Assembly: GCA_002706605.1 (NCBI GenBank)
Contig: PALT01000025.1
Coordinates: 248,001-312,000, forward strand
Direction: 5' to 3'
DNA from: Rhodovulum sp.
GTDB taxonomy: Bacteria > Pseudomonadota > Alphaproteobacteria > Rhodobacterales > Rhodobacteraceae
DNA length: 64,000 nt
Position numbers and translations under genes: made by a program. Shown here piece after piece: positions 1-9,120 of this stretch (its first letter is position 1; every line of letters starts with the position of its first letter). The notes beneath the pieces were generated by a model that ran no database searches, was not told where the DNA came from, and saw nothing but the letters and a program-made list of their open reading frames with translations.

Positions 1-1342
1 GATACTCGACCACCATCTTGGCCGGCAGGTTCGTCCCGTCCCCGTTCCAATAGAGCAGATCAAACGCGGGCGGCGATTCCCCCATCATGTAGCTGCGGAT
101 CGCGGGGCGATAGATCAGGTCGTTCGAGCGCAGGAAACTGAACGTCCGCGACATAAAGAAGCTATCGAGATAGCCCTCACGCTCCACCTCGCGTTCAATC
201 CCGCCGACGAAATCCTCATCCAGGAAGACGCCGACCTCCCCCTGATCCGAGAAATCGGTCAGCGTCGTAAAGAAGGTCGCGGATTTGATCGAGGTGTCCT
301 TGCGCTTTTTCATCAGGCCAAGCGTCAGGCTCAGCGTGGTGCCCGCAATACAGTAGCCGACCACGTTGACCTTTTTCTCGCCGGTGATCTTTTTCACCTC
401 ATCAACGGCGGTCAAATAGCCCTCGGTCACATATTCATCCATCCCCACATCAACATAGGACGCATCGGGATTGACCCAGCTGACCACGAACAAGGTAAAG
501 CCCTGATCGACGATCCATTTGATCAAGGAGTTCTTTTCCTTGAGGTCCATCACGTAGAACTTGTTGATCCACGGCGGGAAGATGATCAGGGGCGTCGCGT
601 GCACCGTTTCCGTCGTCGGCGTATACTGGATCAGCTCAAACATACGGTTGCGGAACACGACCTCACCGGGGGTGGTGGCGATGTTTTCGCCCACGGTGAA
701 CGCGTCCTTGTCGGCCAGCGTCACCAGAACCTCACCGCGGTTGGCCTCAATATCGCGCACGAGGTTTTCCAGACCTTTGACAAGGCTCTCGCCCTCGGTC
801 TCAACCGCGCGCTCCAAGGCCTCGGGGTTCGTGCCCAAGAAATTGGTCGGGGCCATCATGTCGACGATTTGCTTGGTGAAATATTCCAGCCGCTTGCGAT
901 CGCGCGGCTCTAGCCCCTCAACCTTGTCCACCGCGTCCTCGATGGCTTGGGAGGTCATCAGGTAATGCTGTTTAACGTAATTAAAGTAAGGATGGGTTTC
1001 CCAAAGCTCATTCTGAAAACGCGGATCTTTGGGGGTGCTGTCCGGGGGAACTTCGAGTTTGCCAGAGGCTAATGCCTCTTGCGCCTCAAGGAAATGCTTG
1101 ACCGTTTTTCCCCAATAGCTGACCTGCTGTTCGAACACTTTTGAGGGGTTGTGCAGCCACTCATTCCAATAGGCGGTGCTTGCTTTGACGAATAAATCTT
1201 GGCCAGGGCCCTGCAGATTCGGGTCAATCTGCCGTTTGTTAGAGAGAACTTTCACCAATCTCTCAGAAAGCTGTTCAACTTTCTGCAAATTTTCATTGAG
1301 ACGTTCGACCTTAGCCGTATCCGGCACTTCTCCAGTTGTCAC
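1..1342 (-). CDS. phaC: Class I poly(3-hydroxyalkanoate) synthase PhaC, C-terminus cut by window edge
   Basis: Polymerises (R)-3-hydroxyacyl-CoA into polyhydroxyalkanoate on the surface of storage granules. The frame is open from a GTG at 1342 to the window edge (about 447 residues). The lipase-like box GYCIAG (codons at about 341-358) puts the catalytic cysteine at about residue 331, as in class I synthases. The N-terminal segment with WNEWLHNP and the block FPPWINKFY are also typical. The GTG start was chosen because GGGAGG lies about 10 bases upstream and the reading begins just before the conserved N-terminal region. It is divergent from the depolymerase at 1447, a common arrangement in Rhodobacteraceae. 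The catalytic Asp and His would lie beyond the edge and cannot be checked. Confidence 0.93.
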   Translation of the reverse strand, partial: MTTGEVPDTAKVERLNENLQKVEQLSERLVKVLSNKRQIDPNLQGPGQDLFVKASTAYWNEWLHNPSKVFEQQVSYWGKTVKHFLEAQEALASGKLEVPPDSTPKDPRFQNELWETHPYFNYVKQHYLMTSQAIEDAVDKVEGLEPRDRKRLEYFTKQIVDMMAPTNFLGTNPEALERAVETEGESLVKGLENLVRDIEANRGEVLVTLADKDAFTVGENIATTPGEVVFRNRMFELIQYTPTTETVHATPLIIFPPWINKFYVMDLKEKNSLIKWIVDQGFTLFVVSWVNPDASYVDVGMDEYVTEGYLTAVDEVKKITGEKKVNVVGYCIAGTTLSLTLGLMKKRKDTSIKSATFFTTLTDFSDQGEVGVFLDEDFVGGIEREVEREGYLDSFFMSRTFSFLRSNDLIYRPAIRSYMMGESPPAFDLLYWNGDGTNLPAKMVVEY

Positions 1343-1446
1343 CTCTCCAAATCCTCCCTATCCTTTGCATTCGCAGCATTGAATAAACGGTAATACGGGA
1401 TGGTCCGCCTGTAAACGGGCCGACGGGGGGGGGATCGGAGAATAGA
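1343..1446. promoter_or_regulatory. phaC/phaZ divergent intergenic region with candidate PhaR-like site
   Basis: This 104-base spacer must carry promoters for both phaC and phaZ. It contains a TGC/GCA-rich stretch at about 1366-1377 (TTGCATTCGCAGCATT). The stretch resembles the TGC-GCA half-sites bound by the granule-linked repressor PhaR in related bacteria. This is similarity only. A run of nine G lies at about 1425-1433, just upstream of the phaZ ribosome site (GGAG before 1447). Confidence 0.35.
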
Positions 1447-2715
1447 ATGAAAAATCTTGCCACATACGATCTGATGGAATCCATTCGGAACACCAATCAG
1501 TGGCTCGGCGCATCTGCACTAGCAATGGCGTCCTATCCCATCACGGGTGTAGTCCCAAATCCGATGTTTAAAATGATGGCCGCCTGGGGCGAAGTGACCG
1601 AGCGTTCGTTCGCTCGCATGGTCGCCAAGCCCGACTGGAACATCTACACCGTCGTGGCCGAGGATGGCCGCGACCATATTGTCGACATCGAAACCGTGGT
1701 CGAACGCCCCTTTGGCGACCTGATCCATTTCAACGTCCGCGGGCGTGAGCCGAAAAAGCGCCGCGTGATGCTGGTCGCACCGATGTCGGGGCACTATGCC
1801 ACGCTGCTGCGCTCAACCGTGGCCAGCCTGTTGCCCGATTGTGAGGTCTACATCACCGATTGGCACAACGCGCGCGACATTCCCGTGTCCGAGGGCAAGT
1901 TCGACATTGAGGATTATACCCTCTACCTCGTCGACTTCATGAAAGAGCTGGGCAGCGACATCAACGTCATCGCCGTCTGTCAGCCCGCGCCGCTGGCCCT
2001 TGCCGCGACGGCCTACCTCGCCGAAGAAGACCCCAAGGCACAGCCGCGCACCCTGACCCTGATCGGGGGTCCGATTGATCCGGACGCCGCCGCGACCGAC
2101 GTCACCGATTTCGGCAACCGCATCACCATGGGCCAGCTAGAGCAACTTGCGATTCAACGCGTCGGGTTCAAATATGCGGGCGTTGGCCGTCTGGTGTATC
2201 CGGGCCTGTTGCAGCTGACCTCATTCATGTCGATGAACATGGACCGCCACGCCAAGGCATTCGGCGACCAGATCCTGCGCGCCGCCAAGGGCGAGGCCAG
2301 CGATCACGACAAGCACAACCGCTTTTACGACGAATATCTCGCCGTCATGGATATGACCGCCGAGTTCTACCTGTCGACCGTGGATCGCGTGTTCAAAAAC
2401 CTCGAAATCGCCCAAAACCGGTTCGTTGTGAACGGCAAGACGGTCGATATCGGCAAGATCACCGACGTTGCTGTCAAAACCGTTGAGGGCGAAGAGGATG
2501 ATATCTCGGCCCCCGGTCAATGTGTGGCCGCGCTGGACCTGCTGACCGGTCTGTCGAACGATAAAAAGGCCAACCACCTCGAACCCGGCGCGGGTCACTA
2601 CGGGATTTTCGCGGGCAAAAGCTGGCGCAACAACATCCGCCCGCTGGTTCTGGACTTTATCGATGCGAACTCGGACGGGCCCAAGGGCAACGTCACCAAG
2701 CTCAAGACCGCCTGA
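1447..2715 (+). CDS. phaZ: Intracellular polyhydroxyalkanoate depolymerase PhaZ
   Basis: Mobilises stored PHA by hydrolysing amorphous polymer inside the cell. At 422 residues it matches the length of PhaZ1-type intracellular depolymerases. The segment VCQPAPLALAA around residue 178 carries the cysteine that serves as nucleophile in this family instead of serine. The N-terminus (MKNLATYDLMESIRNTNQW) and the region around LTLIGGPIDP are also family-typical. GGAG lies 7 bases before the ATG. Its divergence from phaC means that synthesis and breakdown can be controlled from one spacer. The gene ends one base before the convergent hydrolase at 2716. Confidence 0.93.
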   Translation: MKNLATYDLMESIRNTNQWLGASALAMASYPITGVVPNPMFKMMAAWGEVTERSFARMVAKPDWNIYTVVAEDGRDHIVDIETVVERPFGDLIHFNVRGREPKKRRVMLVAPMSGHYATLLRSTVASLLPDCEVYITDWHNARDIPVSEGKFDIEDYTLYLVDFMKELGSDINVIAVCQPAPLALAATAYLAEEDPKAQPRTLTLIGGPIDPDAAATDVTDFGNRITMGQLEQLAIQRVGFKYAGVGRLVYPGLLQLTSFMSMNMDRHAKAFGDQILRAAKGEASDHDKHNRFYDEYLAVMDMTAEFYLSTVDRVFKNLEIAQNRFVVNGKTVDIGKITDVAVKTVEGEEDDISAPGQCVAALDLLTGLSNDKKANHLEPGAGHYGIFAGKSWRNNIRPLVLDFIDANSDGPKGNVTKLKTA

Positions 2716-3465
2716 TCACATCAGGCGCATCGGCATCGCCATAAATTCTTGCAACGCCCGGGTCACGCGCTCGGGCGTTTCCAATAGGGGCATGTGTCCC
2801 GCCTCTTCGATCACCTCAAGACGTGCGTTCGGGATCAGTTCGGCCATGAATTGATGACGGCGCGGGGACACGATTGTGTCCTTGGCCCCGCACAGAACCA
2901 GCGCGGGCAACCGCGACTGGCGCAGGACCTTTTGCTGATCGGGACGGCGTTGCAGCGCGCGGGTCTGGCGCACAAAGGTCTCAACACCCAAGGACAGGCC
3001 CATTTGCACCAGCGCCTCTTGGACCTGATCCTGATAAGGCCCTTCGGCAAAAGCACTTAGCGGGTATTCCTCACGTAGGGCCGCGTCCAGCTGACCGGCC
3101 TGTGCCTTGACGATCCGCGGCTCGCGCAGCGCGGCGTCCTGCGGGGATTCAAGCAGAGGCGAACACCCCATCAACGCAATCCGCGACACCCGTTCGGGGG
3201 CCTGTCGCAAGACATCCATCGCCACCAACGCCCCAAGACCCTGCCCCACCAAGGCAAGATGGTTCGGCGCGCCCTCAAGCACCTTTTTCGCCATTGCAGG
3301 AATCGTGGTGTCCAGTGACAAAGGGGCCAGATGGATGGCCTGTTCGGCGTTCAACGCCAGAATCTGATCGGAAAATACCCGTGCGTCGCACATGAACCCC
3401 GGTAGAAAAGCAAGGGTTTCCACAGTGCTGCCCCCTGCGGGGCGCAAATGTCGCTCCGGCCTCAT
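2716..3465 (-). CDS. Alpha/beta hydrolase-fold protein with Gly at the nucleophile position
   Basis: A 249-residue alpha/beta hydrolase-fold protein. It has the usual N-terminal strand (LAFLPGFMCD), an acid loop (GAKDTIVSP) and a C-terminal histidine segment (EEAGHMPLLETPE). The nucleophile elbow reads VGQGLGAL, so residue 76 is glycine where a Ser, Asp or Cys would be expected. The translation was checked against the bases near 3230-3245. The protein may be catalytically inactive, use another residue, or bind a ligand. A GTG at 3423 (codon 15) is an alternative start with GGGGG upstream. The substrate is unknown. The gene is convergent with phaZ, with no spacer. Confidence 0.8.
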   Translation of the reverse strand: MRPERHLRPAGGSTVETLAFLPGFMCDARVFSDQILALNAEQAIHLAPLSLDTTIPAMAKKVLEGAPNHLALVGQGLGALVAMDVLRQAPERVSRIALMGCSPLLESPQDAALREPRIVKAQAGQLDAALREEYPLSAFAEGPYQDQVQEALVQMGLSLGVETFVRQTRALQRRPDQQKVLRQSRLPALVLCGAKDTIVSPRRHQFMAELIPNARLEVIEEAGHMPLLETPERVTRALQEFMAMPMRLM

Positions 3466-3725
3466 GATGCCCTGCCCGTATGTGTTGTTTTTATGGGCTC
3501 AGGGTAACAGCGGGCCGGAATTCGATCCATACTTTAGTTGGGGACGCTCGCAATTCCCAACCCGCGCGCGGTTTTTACAACACCGCCCCGCGACAGCACG
3601 AATTGTTTGATTTGTGTGATGGAGCCGAGTCAAAGGTCGCACAATTAGCCGCTGAATCTACGGAATAAAAAAGACGGGCTCGAAAATCGCGCCCATCCGA
3701 AATCGTCAAATTTTGCAGAATTTGT
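3466..3725. other. Intergenic spacer between two hydrolase genes
   Basis: About 260 bases. Apart from the terminator at 3667-3696, the spacer should hold the promoter for the hydrolase starting at 3465. I see no convincing gene. A 62-codon plus-strand frame (3480-3668) lacks a ribosome site and any recognisable domain. Confidence 0.5.
3667..3696 (-). terminator. Rho-independent terminator of the ABHD10-like hydrolase gene
   Basis: Read on the minus strand, a stem ATGGGC/GCCCGT with a loop of about 11 bases is followed by C and six T. It lies 30-60 bases after the stop of the gene ending at 3726. Confidence 0.6.
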
Positions 3726-4478
3726 TCAAGTCGCAGAGACGCGCGATAGCACCTTGGCCACGCTATGCGCGATCAGGGACAGGCAATCGGGCGTCGAAAA
3801 CCGGTGATCCGCGCCTTTGACCAGCGTCAGGCGAATATCGTCGCCCTCGGCATGCTCCAACAGGCGCAGCGCCACGGATGTCGCGACCGCCTCATCCTTG
3901 GTGCCTTGCACAAACCGGACCGGAAACGGCAGGGGCAGCGGGTCGCGCAGCACCAGATTGTTGCGCCCGTCCTCAATCAGACGGCGGGTGATGGTATAGG
4001 GGGCGTCATAGTCGCTGGGCAGTTCGACGCGGCCATCACGCAGCAACGCCGCGCGCTGTGCCTCATCGAAACCGGCCCACATCGAGTCCTCGGTGAAATC
4101 GGGGGCGGCGGCGATCCCGACCAGGCCACAGACCCGTTCCGGCATCGCCCGCGCCGTCAGCAGAGAAATCCAGCCGCCCATGGAGGACCCGACCAGAACC
4201 TGCGGCCCCTCGGTCAGATGCGTCAGAACCTCGCGCGCGTCCTCGGCCCAATCGCCAATCGCACCGTCCTCAAACGCCTCGGAACTTTCGCCGTGGCCCG
4301 AATAGTCGAACCGCAGAAACGCGCGGCCCTGTTGTTTCGCCCAATCCTCTAGGAACACGGCCTTGGTGCCCTGCATATCCGACCGAAAGCCGCCCAGAAA
4401 CACGATGCCGGGGCCGGTGCCTTGGGTTTTGACATAGGCGATTTTGCGTCCTTGGGATGTGGTCAGATAGTCGGTCAT
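3726..4478 (-). CDS. Alpha/beta hydrolase, ABHD10/acyl-thioesterase-like
   Basis: A 250-residue serine hydrolase. The nucleophile elbow GSSMGGW (Ser99), an acid segment GTKDEAV and a histidine segment GADHRFS form a complete catalytic triad. The opening YLTTSQGRKIAYV and the GHGESS turn match bacterial relatives of mitochondrial ABHD10, which acts as a depalmitoylase and acyl-glucuronide esterase. Substrates of the bacterial enzymes are poorly known, so only ester or thioester hydrolysis can be inferred. It stands alone. The upstream neighbour at 4582 is divergent, and a terminator-like hairpin follows at 3667-3696. Confidence 0.85.
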   Translation of the reverse strand: MTDYLTTSQGRKIAYVKTQGTGPGIVFLGGFRSDMQGTKAVFLEDWAKQQGRAFLRFDYSGHGESSEAFEDGAIGDWAEDAREVLTHLTEGPQVLVGSSMGGWISLLTARAMPERVCGLVGIAAAPDFTEDSMWAGFDEAQRAALLRDGRVELPSDYDAPYTITRRLIEDGRNNLVLRDPLPLPFPVRFVQGTKDEAVATSVALRLLEHAEGDDIRLTLVKGADHRFSTPDCLSLIAHSVAKVLSRVSAT

Positions 4479-4581
4479 GGGGGCCTCTTACGTTGCGGGG
4501 CGACCTTATCCATCCCGCGCGCCCTTGCCAAAGCGAAATCCGCCGTCCTACATCAGGGACACAAAATCGGAGGGACCCCAT

Positions 4582-5697
4582 ATGACCGGACCACGCTATA
4601 CCCCGTTGGTGCAATCGCTGCCTGCGTCTGTGCCGTTTGTGGGCCCCGAAACCCAAGAGCGCGCCCGCGGCCATGCCTTTCGTGCCCGCCTAGGGGCGAA
4701 CGAGAACGTGTTCGGCCCCTCACCCAAGGCGATTGCCGCGATGCAGGGCGCGGCGGGCGAAGTCTGGAAATACGGGGACGCCCAGAACTATGACCTGCGC
4801 GCGGCGATTGCGGCGGATCTGAACATCGGGATGGAGAACATCACCATCGGCGGCGGGATTGACGGGCTGCTGGGCTCGCTTGTGCGGATGCTGATCGAAC
4901 CGGGCGATGCGATTGTCACCTCGGCGGGGGCCTATCCGACGTTCAACTATCATGTGACGGGGTATGGCGGGGTGCTGCACATGGTGCCCTATCGCGAGGA
5001 TTGCGAGGACCCCGAAGCGTTGATCACCAAGGCGGCCGAGGTTGGCGCGAAACTGATCTACATCGCCAATCCCGATAACCCGATGGGCACCTGTCACGAC
5101 GGCGCGCGGATGCAGGCGATGATCGACGCGGTGCCGGATGGGGCGCTGTTGATCCTTGACGAGGCCTATGTCGAGTTTGCGCCCGAGGGCACCGCGCCCG
5201 CGCTCGACATCACCGACCGGCGCGTCATCAGAATGCGCACCTTTTCCAAGGCTTATGGCATGGCGGGCGCGCGGATGGGCTATGCGATCGGGCACAGCGA
5301 CCTGATCACCTCCTTTGACAAGGTGCGCGATCATTTCGGCATCAACCGCATTGCACAGGCCGGTGCATTGGCCGCATGGCAGGATCGCGATTGGCTGCAA
5401 ACCACGGTCGATAATGTCACCCGCGCGCGCGGTATCATCGCGGAGATCGCCGCCGAAAACGGGCTGACCACCCTACCCTCGGCCACCAATTTCGTGACGA
5501 TTGATTGTGGCGCGGATGGGGATTTTGCCCGCGCGATACTGGCCGCACTGGTCGAGCGGGATGTGTTCGTGCGCATGCCCTTTGTCGCGTCACAGGACCG
5601 GTGCATCCGCGTGTCTTGCGGCACGGATGAGATGTTAGAGGTTTTGCGCAAGGAATTGCCAAACGCCCTAGCCGAGGCACGGCGCACCCGAAAGTGA
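4582..5697 (+). CDS. PLP-dependent aminotransferase, histidinol-phosphate aminotransferase-like (class I/II)
   Basis: Transfers an amino group using pyridoxal phosphate. The PLP-binding lysine is Lys223 in RTFSKAYGMAGAR. IANPDNPMG and LDEAYVEF are the usual class I/II cofactor contacts. The sequence is HisC-like over its 371 residues, but no his genes are near, so the substrate could be another aromatic or phosphorylated amino acid. The ATG at 4582 was chosen because GGAGGGA precedes it by 7 bases. An upstream in-frame ATG at 4477 would run into the divergent gene and adds a poor N-terminus. Confidence 0.88.
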   Translation: MTGPRYTPLVQSLPASVPFVGPETQERARGHAFRARLGANENVFGPSPKAIAAMQGAAGEVWKYGDAQNYDLRAAIAADLNIGMENITIGGGIDGLLGSLVRMLIEPGDAIVTSAGAYPTFNYHVTGYGGVLHMVPYREDCEDPEALITKAAEVGAKLIYIANPDNPMGTCHDGARMQAMIDAVPDGALLILDEAYVEFAPEGTAPALDITDRRVIRMRTFSKAYGMAGARMGYAIGHSDLITSFDKVRDHFGINRIAQAGALAAWQDRDWLQTTVDNVTRARGIIAEIAAENGLTTLPSATNFVTIDCGADGDFARAILAALVERDVFVRMPFVASQDRCIRVSCGTDEMLEVLRKELPNALAEARRTRK

Positions 5698-5762
5698 CTG
5701 TTCAAACGGGATTCTGACGCTAATCTTTCCCTTATGGGAGGGCCCTAGCGAGAGAGAGACCC

Positions 5763-5936
5763 GTGAAAGAAGCCCCGAACTACACCAACGCCTTTCTGGT
5801 TATGGCGTTCGTCAATCTGGTCACCGCCCTGATCATCATCTGGGCCGCTTATGGTTATCTGGCCGCGCTGCTGACCTGCACTGCGATCTACACGGCCCTG
5901 CAGATGTGGCAGGACCGTCACCGCCCTCAGGCCTGA
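5763..5936 (+). CDS. Small two-helix membrane protein (57 aa)
   Basis: A short frame beginning with GTG at 5763, 65 bases downstream of the aminotransferase, ends in TGA at 5934-5936. The product has two hydrophobic stretches (AFLVMAFVNLVTALIIIWA and AALLTCTAIYTALQM) and a basic tail. GAGAGAG precedes the start. Its last 10 bases overlap the convergent gene ending at 5927. I do not recognise a family. The uninterrupted hydrophobic pattern, ribosome site and position support a real gene, probably co-transcribed with 4582-5697. Confidence 0.55.
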   Translation: MKEAPNYTNAFLVMAFVNLVTALIIIWAAYGYLAALLTCTAIYTALQMWQDRHRPQA

Positions 5937-7129
5937 GCGATCACCGCCGCCGCCGCGTCCAACGCCCCCTCGCCATAGGGGATTTTCAGCGCGCTCATCC
6001 CCGCCTGAATACAGCCAAGCACGCCCATGATCATATGCGCGTTGACGTGGCCCATGTGACCGATGCGGAAAATCCCGTGCCATGCCGGATCACCAGGATC
6101 GGCCAGCCCCATACTGATCCCCAAGGTGATCCCCGCCTTGTCCGACACCCAATCGCGCAGGGCTGTGGCATTCGGGCTCTGCATGCGGATCGTCGTCACC
6201 GCGTGTGAGCGCAGGTGGCGCGGCGCGATGTTACAGGCGATTTCGCCCCCTGCGCCCCAAGCATCCACCGCCGCCCAGATCGTTTCGGCCAGTTTCGCGT
6301 GCCGCGCCCAGACGCTTTCCAGACCCTCTTCGTGCACGATCATATTCAGCGCCTCACGCAGCCCGAACAGGTGATGCGTCGGGGGCGTGCCCCCGAAATA
6401 GCGATAGAAATTCTCGGGGAAGGCCCGCGGGGTCCAGTCCCAGTTCGGGCTGACCAAATTCAGGCCCTTGCGGGCCTCATGCGCCTTGTCGTTGAAATAG
6501 ACAAACCCCATGCCTGCGGGCGTCATCAGGCCCTTTTGGCTGGCCGCGATGGCAACGTCCGCGCCCCAGTTCTGCATCTCGAACCGGTCACACCCCATGG
6601 ACGCCACGCAATCCACCATGAACAGCGCGGGATGGTTCACCGCATCAATCGCCGCGCGGATGGCGGGCACATCGTTGCGGATGCTGGTCGCGGTATCGAC
6701 ATGGACCATCAGAACCGCCTTGATCTCGTGCCCCGTGTCCGCGCGCAGATGATCGGCCACGCGGTCCGGATCAATCGTGTCCTGCAGGCCAAAGTTCAAC
6801 AGATCCACGTTGATCCCCATGGCGCGCGCGGTGTTGGCCCACCATTCGCCAAAGGTCCCCGTGGCCAGCACCAGAACACGCTCTCCGGGTGCGACGGTGT
6901 TGGCCAACGCCGCCTCCCATGTGCCGTGGCCGTTGGTGATGTAGATCGCCACATGACCATCCGGCAGACAGGCCACGGTGCGCAGGTCCTTGACCAGATC
7001 GCCCATCATATCGACCAGTTCCCCGTAATAGATATTCGGGGACGGCTGATGCATCGCCTGCAGCACACGATCAGGCATGACCGAAGGACCGGGAATGGCC
7101 AGATAGGGGCGACCGTTATGCAGGGACAT
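5927..7129 (-). CDS. Class V aminotransferase, serine/alanine/aspartate-glyoxylate type
   Basis: A PLP enzyme that usually transaminates glyoxylate (serine-glyoxylate or aspartate-glyoxylate aminotransferase) in C2 and photorespiration-like metabolism. The 400-residue length fits. The PLP lysine is Lys199 in AASQKGLM, the cofactor aspartate is in MVDCVAS, and the N-terminal IPGPSVMP is the substrate-binding loop of this family. The close BhcA relatives of the beta-hydroxyaspartate cycle look similar, but no bhcB, bhcC or bhcD genes are in the window. The donor substrate therefore stays open. Confidence 0.88.
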   Translation of the reverse strand: MSLHNGRPYLAIPGPSVMPDRVLQAMHQPSPNIYYGELVDMMGDLVKDLRTVACLPDGHVAIYITNGHGTWEAALANTVAPGERVLVLATGTFGEWWANTARAMGINVDLLNFGLQDTIDPDRVADHLRADTGHEIKAVLMVHVDTATSIRNDVPAIRAAIDAVNHPALFMVDCVASMGCDRFEMQNWGADVAIAASQKGLMTPAGMGFVYFNDKAHEARKGLNLVSPNWDWTPRAFPENFYRYFGGTPPTHHLFGLREALNMIVHEEGLESVWARHAKLAETIWAAVDAWGAGGEIACNIAPRHLRSHAVTTIRMQSPNATALRDWVSDKAGITLGISMGLADPGDPAWHGIFRIGHMGHVNAHMIMGVLGCIQAGMSALKIPYGEGALDAAAAVIAQA

Positions 7130-7288
7130 GGGAACCTCGTCAAAAGTGGTGAATCCCAGTTAAGTGCAGAACCCCAACAGGTCAATCGCACCCGTTCACG
7201 GTTCTGGGTCCGCACTTGAAACAACGGGGGGTTTCGGTCTATGTCCAGCAAGCTTGGCCATATTCTGGCTTAACAAAAGGCATTCCGC

Positions 7289-9058
7289 GTGCGCCAAACC
7301 CCCAGCCCGAAAACCAAAGCCCCGTCCGCGCCCCTGTTGCGCCGGTTCTGGCGTGACTATCTGGTACATTATCGCGGCTGGATGATCCTATCCCTGTGTC
7401 TGATGGCGATTGAGGGCAGCACGCTTGGCGCGCTCAGCTATCTGCTAAAACCGCTGTTTGATCAGGTGTTTGTGGCTGGAAACGCAGGCGCGATCTGGTG
7501 GGTCGGTCTTGGGATTTTCTCGCTGTTTATCATCCGCGCGGTGACCTCGGTCAGCTATCGCACGGTGCTGGCGCGCATCTCTCAAAAATCATCGTCCCAG
7601 ATGCAGATCGACCTGTTGCGCCATCTGCTGGGCTTAGAGTCGGGGTTCTATCAGGCCAACCCGCCCGGTGCCCTGATCGAACGCGTCCAAGGCGATACGA
7701 TGGCGGTTCAAAACGTCTGGTCGGCCATTATCACCGGCGCGGGGCGCGATATTGTCGCCCTGATCGCGCTGTTTTCGGTGGCGGTGACGATGGCCCCGAA
7801 ATGGACGTTTCTGGCACTGATCGGCATTCCCTTGCTGGTCGTGCCGACCGCCATGGCACAGCGTTATATCCGGCGCAAGACCAAGCATATGCGCGAACAA
7901 TCCGGCGACCGCGCCACCCGTCTGGACGAGGTGTTCCACGGCATCAACGCGGTCAAGCTGAACCGGATGGAGGCCTATCAGATGGGCCGCTATCAGGGCA
8001 TCGTCAAACGGATCGTGCGCGCCGAGATCAAGCTGATGGCGATCCGCAGCACCATCCCCGCGATGATCGATATTGTCACCGGTCTGGGCTTTTTCCTTGT
8101 ACTGCTGGTGGGCGGGCGCGACATCATCGCGGGCGACAAGACCGTCGGTGAATTCATGAGCTTTTTCAGCGCGATGTCGCTGGCCTTTCAACCGATGCGA
8201 CGCCTTGGAAACCTGACGGGCGTGTGGCAAACGGCGGCGGCGAACCTGACGCGCATTTACGAATTGCTGGACCGCCCCGCCGCGATCACCAGCCCCGCCA
8301 AACCCGCCAAGATGCCCGAGGCGCGCACCGCCGATCTGGCCCTCAGCGACGTGCATCTGTCCTATGGTGACACCAAGGTTCTGAATGGTCTGACCCTGAC
8401 CGCCAAAGCTGGTCAGATGACCGCGCTGGTCGGGCCGTCGGGCGCGGGGAAATCCACCGTGTTCCACCTGTTGACCCGCCTGATCGACCCCGATCAGGGC
8501 ACTGTGACCCTTGGCGGCGTGCCGGTCACCGACCTGTCCCTACCCGATTTGCGTAGCGCGTTTTCGTCCGTGTCCCAAGACGCGTTGCTGTTCGATGAAA
8601 CGCTACGCGAAAACATCCTGCTGGGCCGCAACGATGTGGACGAGGCGCATCTGGAACAGGTGCTGCAGGTTGCGCATGTGGCGGACTTTCTGCCCCAACT
8701 GGCCGATGGTCTGAACAGTCCCGCAGGGCCGCGCGGGTCGAACCTGTCCGGCGGGCAACGTCAGCGCGTCGCGATTGCGCGCGCCCTGTTGCGGGATGCG
8801 CCAATCCTGTTGCTGGATGAGGCGACCAGCGCCCTTGACGCCCAGTCCGAGCGCGCCGTGCAAACCGCCCTCGACACGCTCAGCCGCGGGCGCACCTCTA
8901 TCGTGATTGCTCACCGCCTGTCGACCATCCGTGACGCCGATCAGATCATCGTGCTGGATCAGGGGCGCGTCGTCGAACAAGGCACCCATGATGACCTGCT
9001 GGCGCAAAACGGGGCCTATTCGAACCTGTTCAAATTGCAATTCGGCGGGGACGCGTAA
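7289..9058 (+). CDS. ABC exporter, fused permease/ATPase, MsbA-like
   Basis: A 589-residue half-transporter working as a homodimer in the inner membrane. Residues about 1-320 form the six-helix exporter domain (ABC_membrane). The ATPase follows, with Walker A GPSGAGKST (about 380), signature LSGGQRQR (about 485), Walker B ILLLDEATSALD (about 505) and the switch histidine in IVIAHRLST. The order and length match lipid-exporting MsbA-type proteins, but the substrate cannot be read from sequence. A GTG start is used. The ygfZ-like gene begins 62 bases downstream on the same strand. Confidence 0.9.
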   Translation: MRQTPSPKTKAPSAPLLRRFWRDYLVHYRGWMILSLCLMAIEGSTLGALSYLLKPLFDQVFVAGNAGAIWWVGLGIFSLFIIRAVTSVSYRTVLARISQKSSSQMQIDLLRHLLGLESGFYQANPPGALIERVQGDTMAVQNVWSAIITGAGRDIVALIALFSVAVTMAPKWTFLALIGIPLLVVPTAMAQRYIRRKTKHMREQSGDRATRLDEVFHGINAVKLNRMEAYQMGRYQGIVKRIVRAEIKLMAIRSTIPAMIDIVTGLGFFLVLLVGGRDIIAGDKTVGEFMSFFSAMSLAFQPMRRLGNLTGVWQTAAANLTRIYELLDRPAAITSPAKPAKMPEARTADLALSDVHLSYGDTKVLNGLTLTAKAGQMTALVGPSGAGKSTVFHLLTRLIDPDQGTVTLGGVPVTDLSLPDLRSAFSSVSQDALLFDETLRENILLGRNDVDEAHLEQVLQVAHVADFLPQLADGLNSPAGPRGSNLSGGQRQRVAIARALLRDAPILLLDEATSALDAQSERAVQTALDTLSRGRTSIVIAHRLSTIRDADQIIVLDQGRVVEQGTHDDLLAQNGAYSNLFKLQFGGDA

Positions 9059-9120
9059 CCTTGCGCGGGGCGAAAACGGCCCCACATCGTGATGCGAACC
9101 GCCCTAATCCGACTGGACCC

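Noticed and set aside
3480-3668. Possible small gene in the spacer between two hydrolases
   Set aside because: No ribosome site, no domain, and it runs up to the terminator of the opposite-strand gene.
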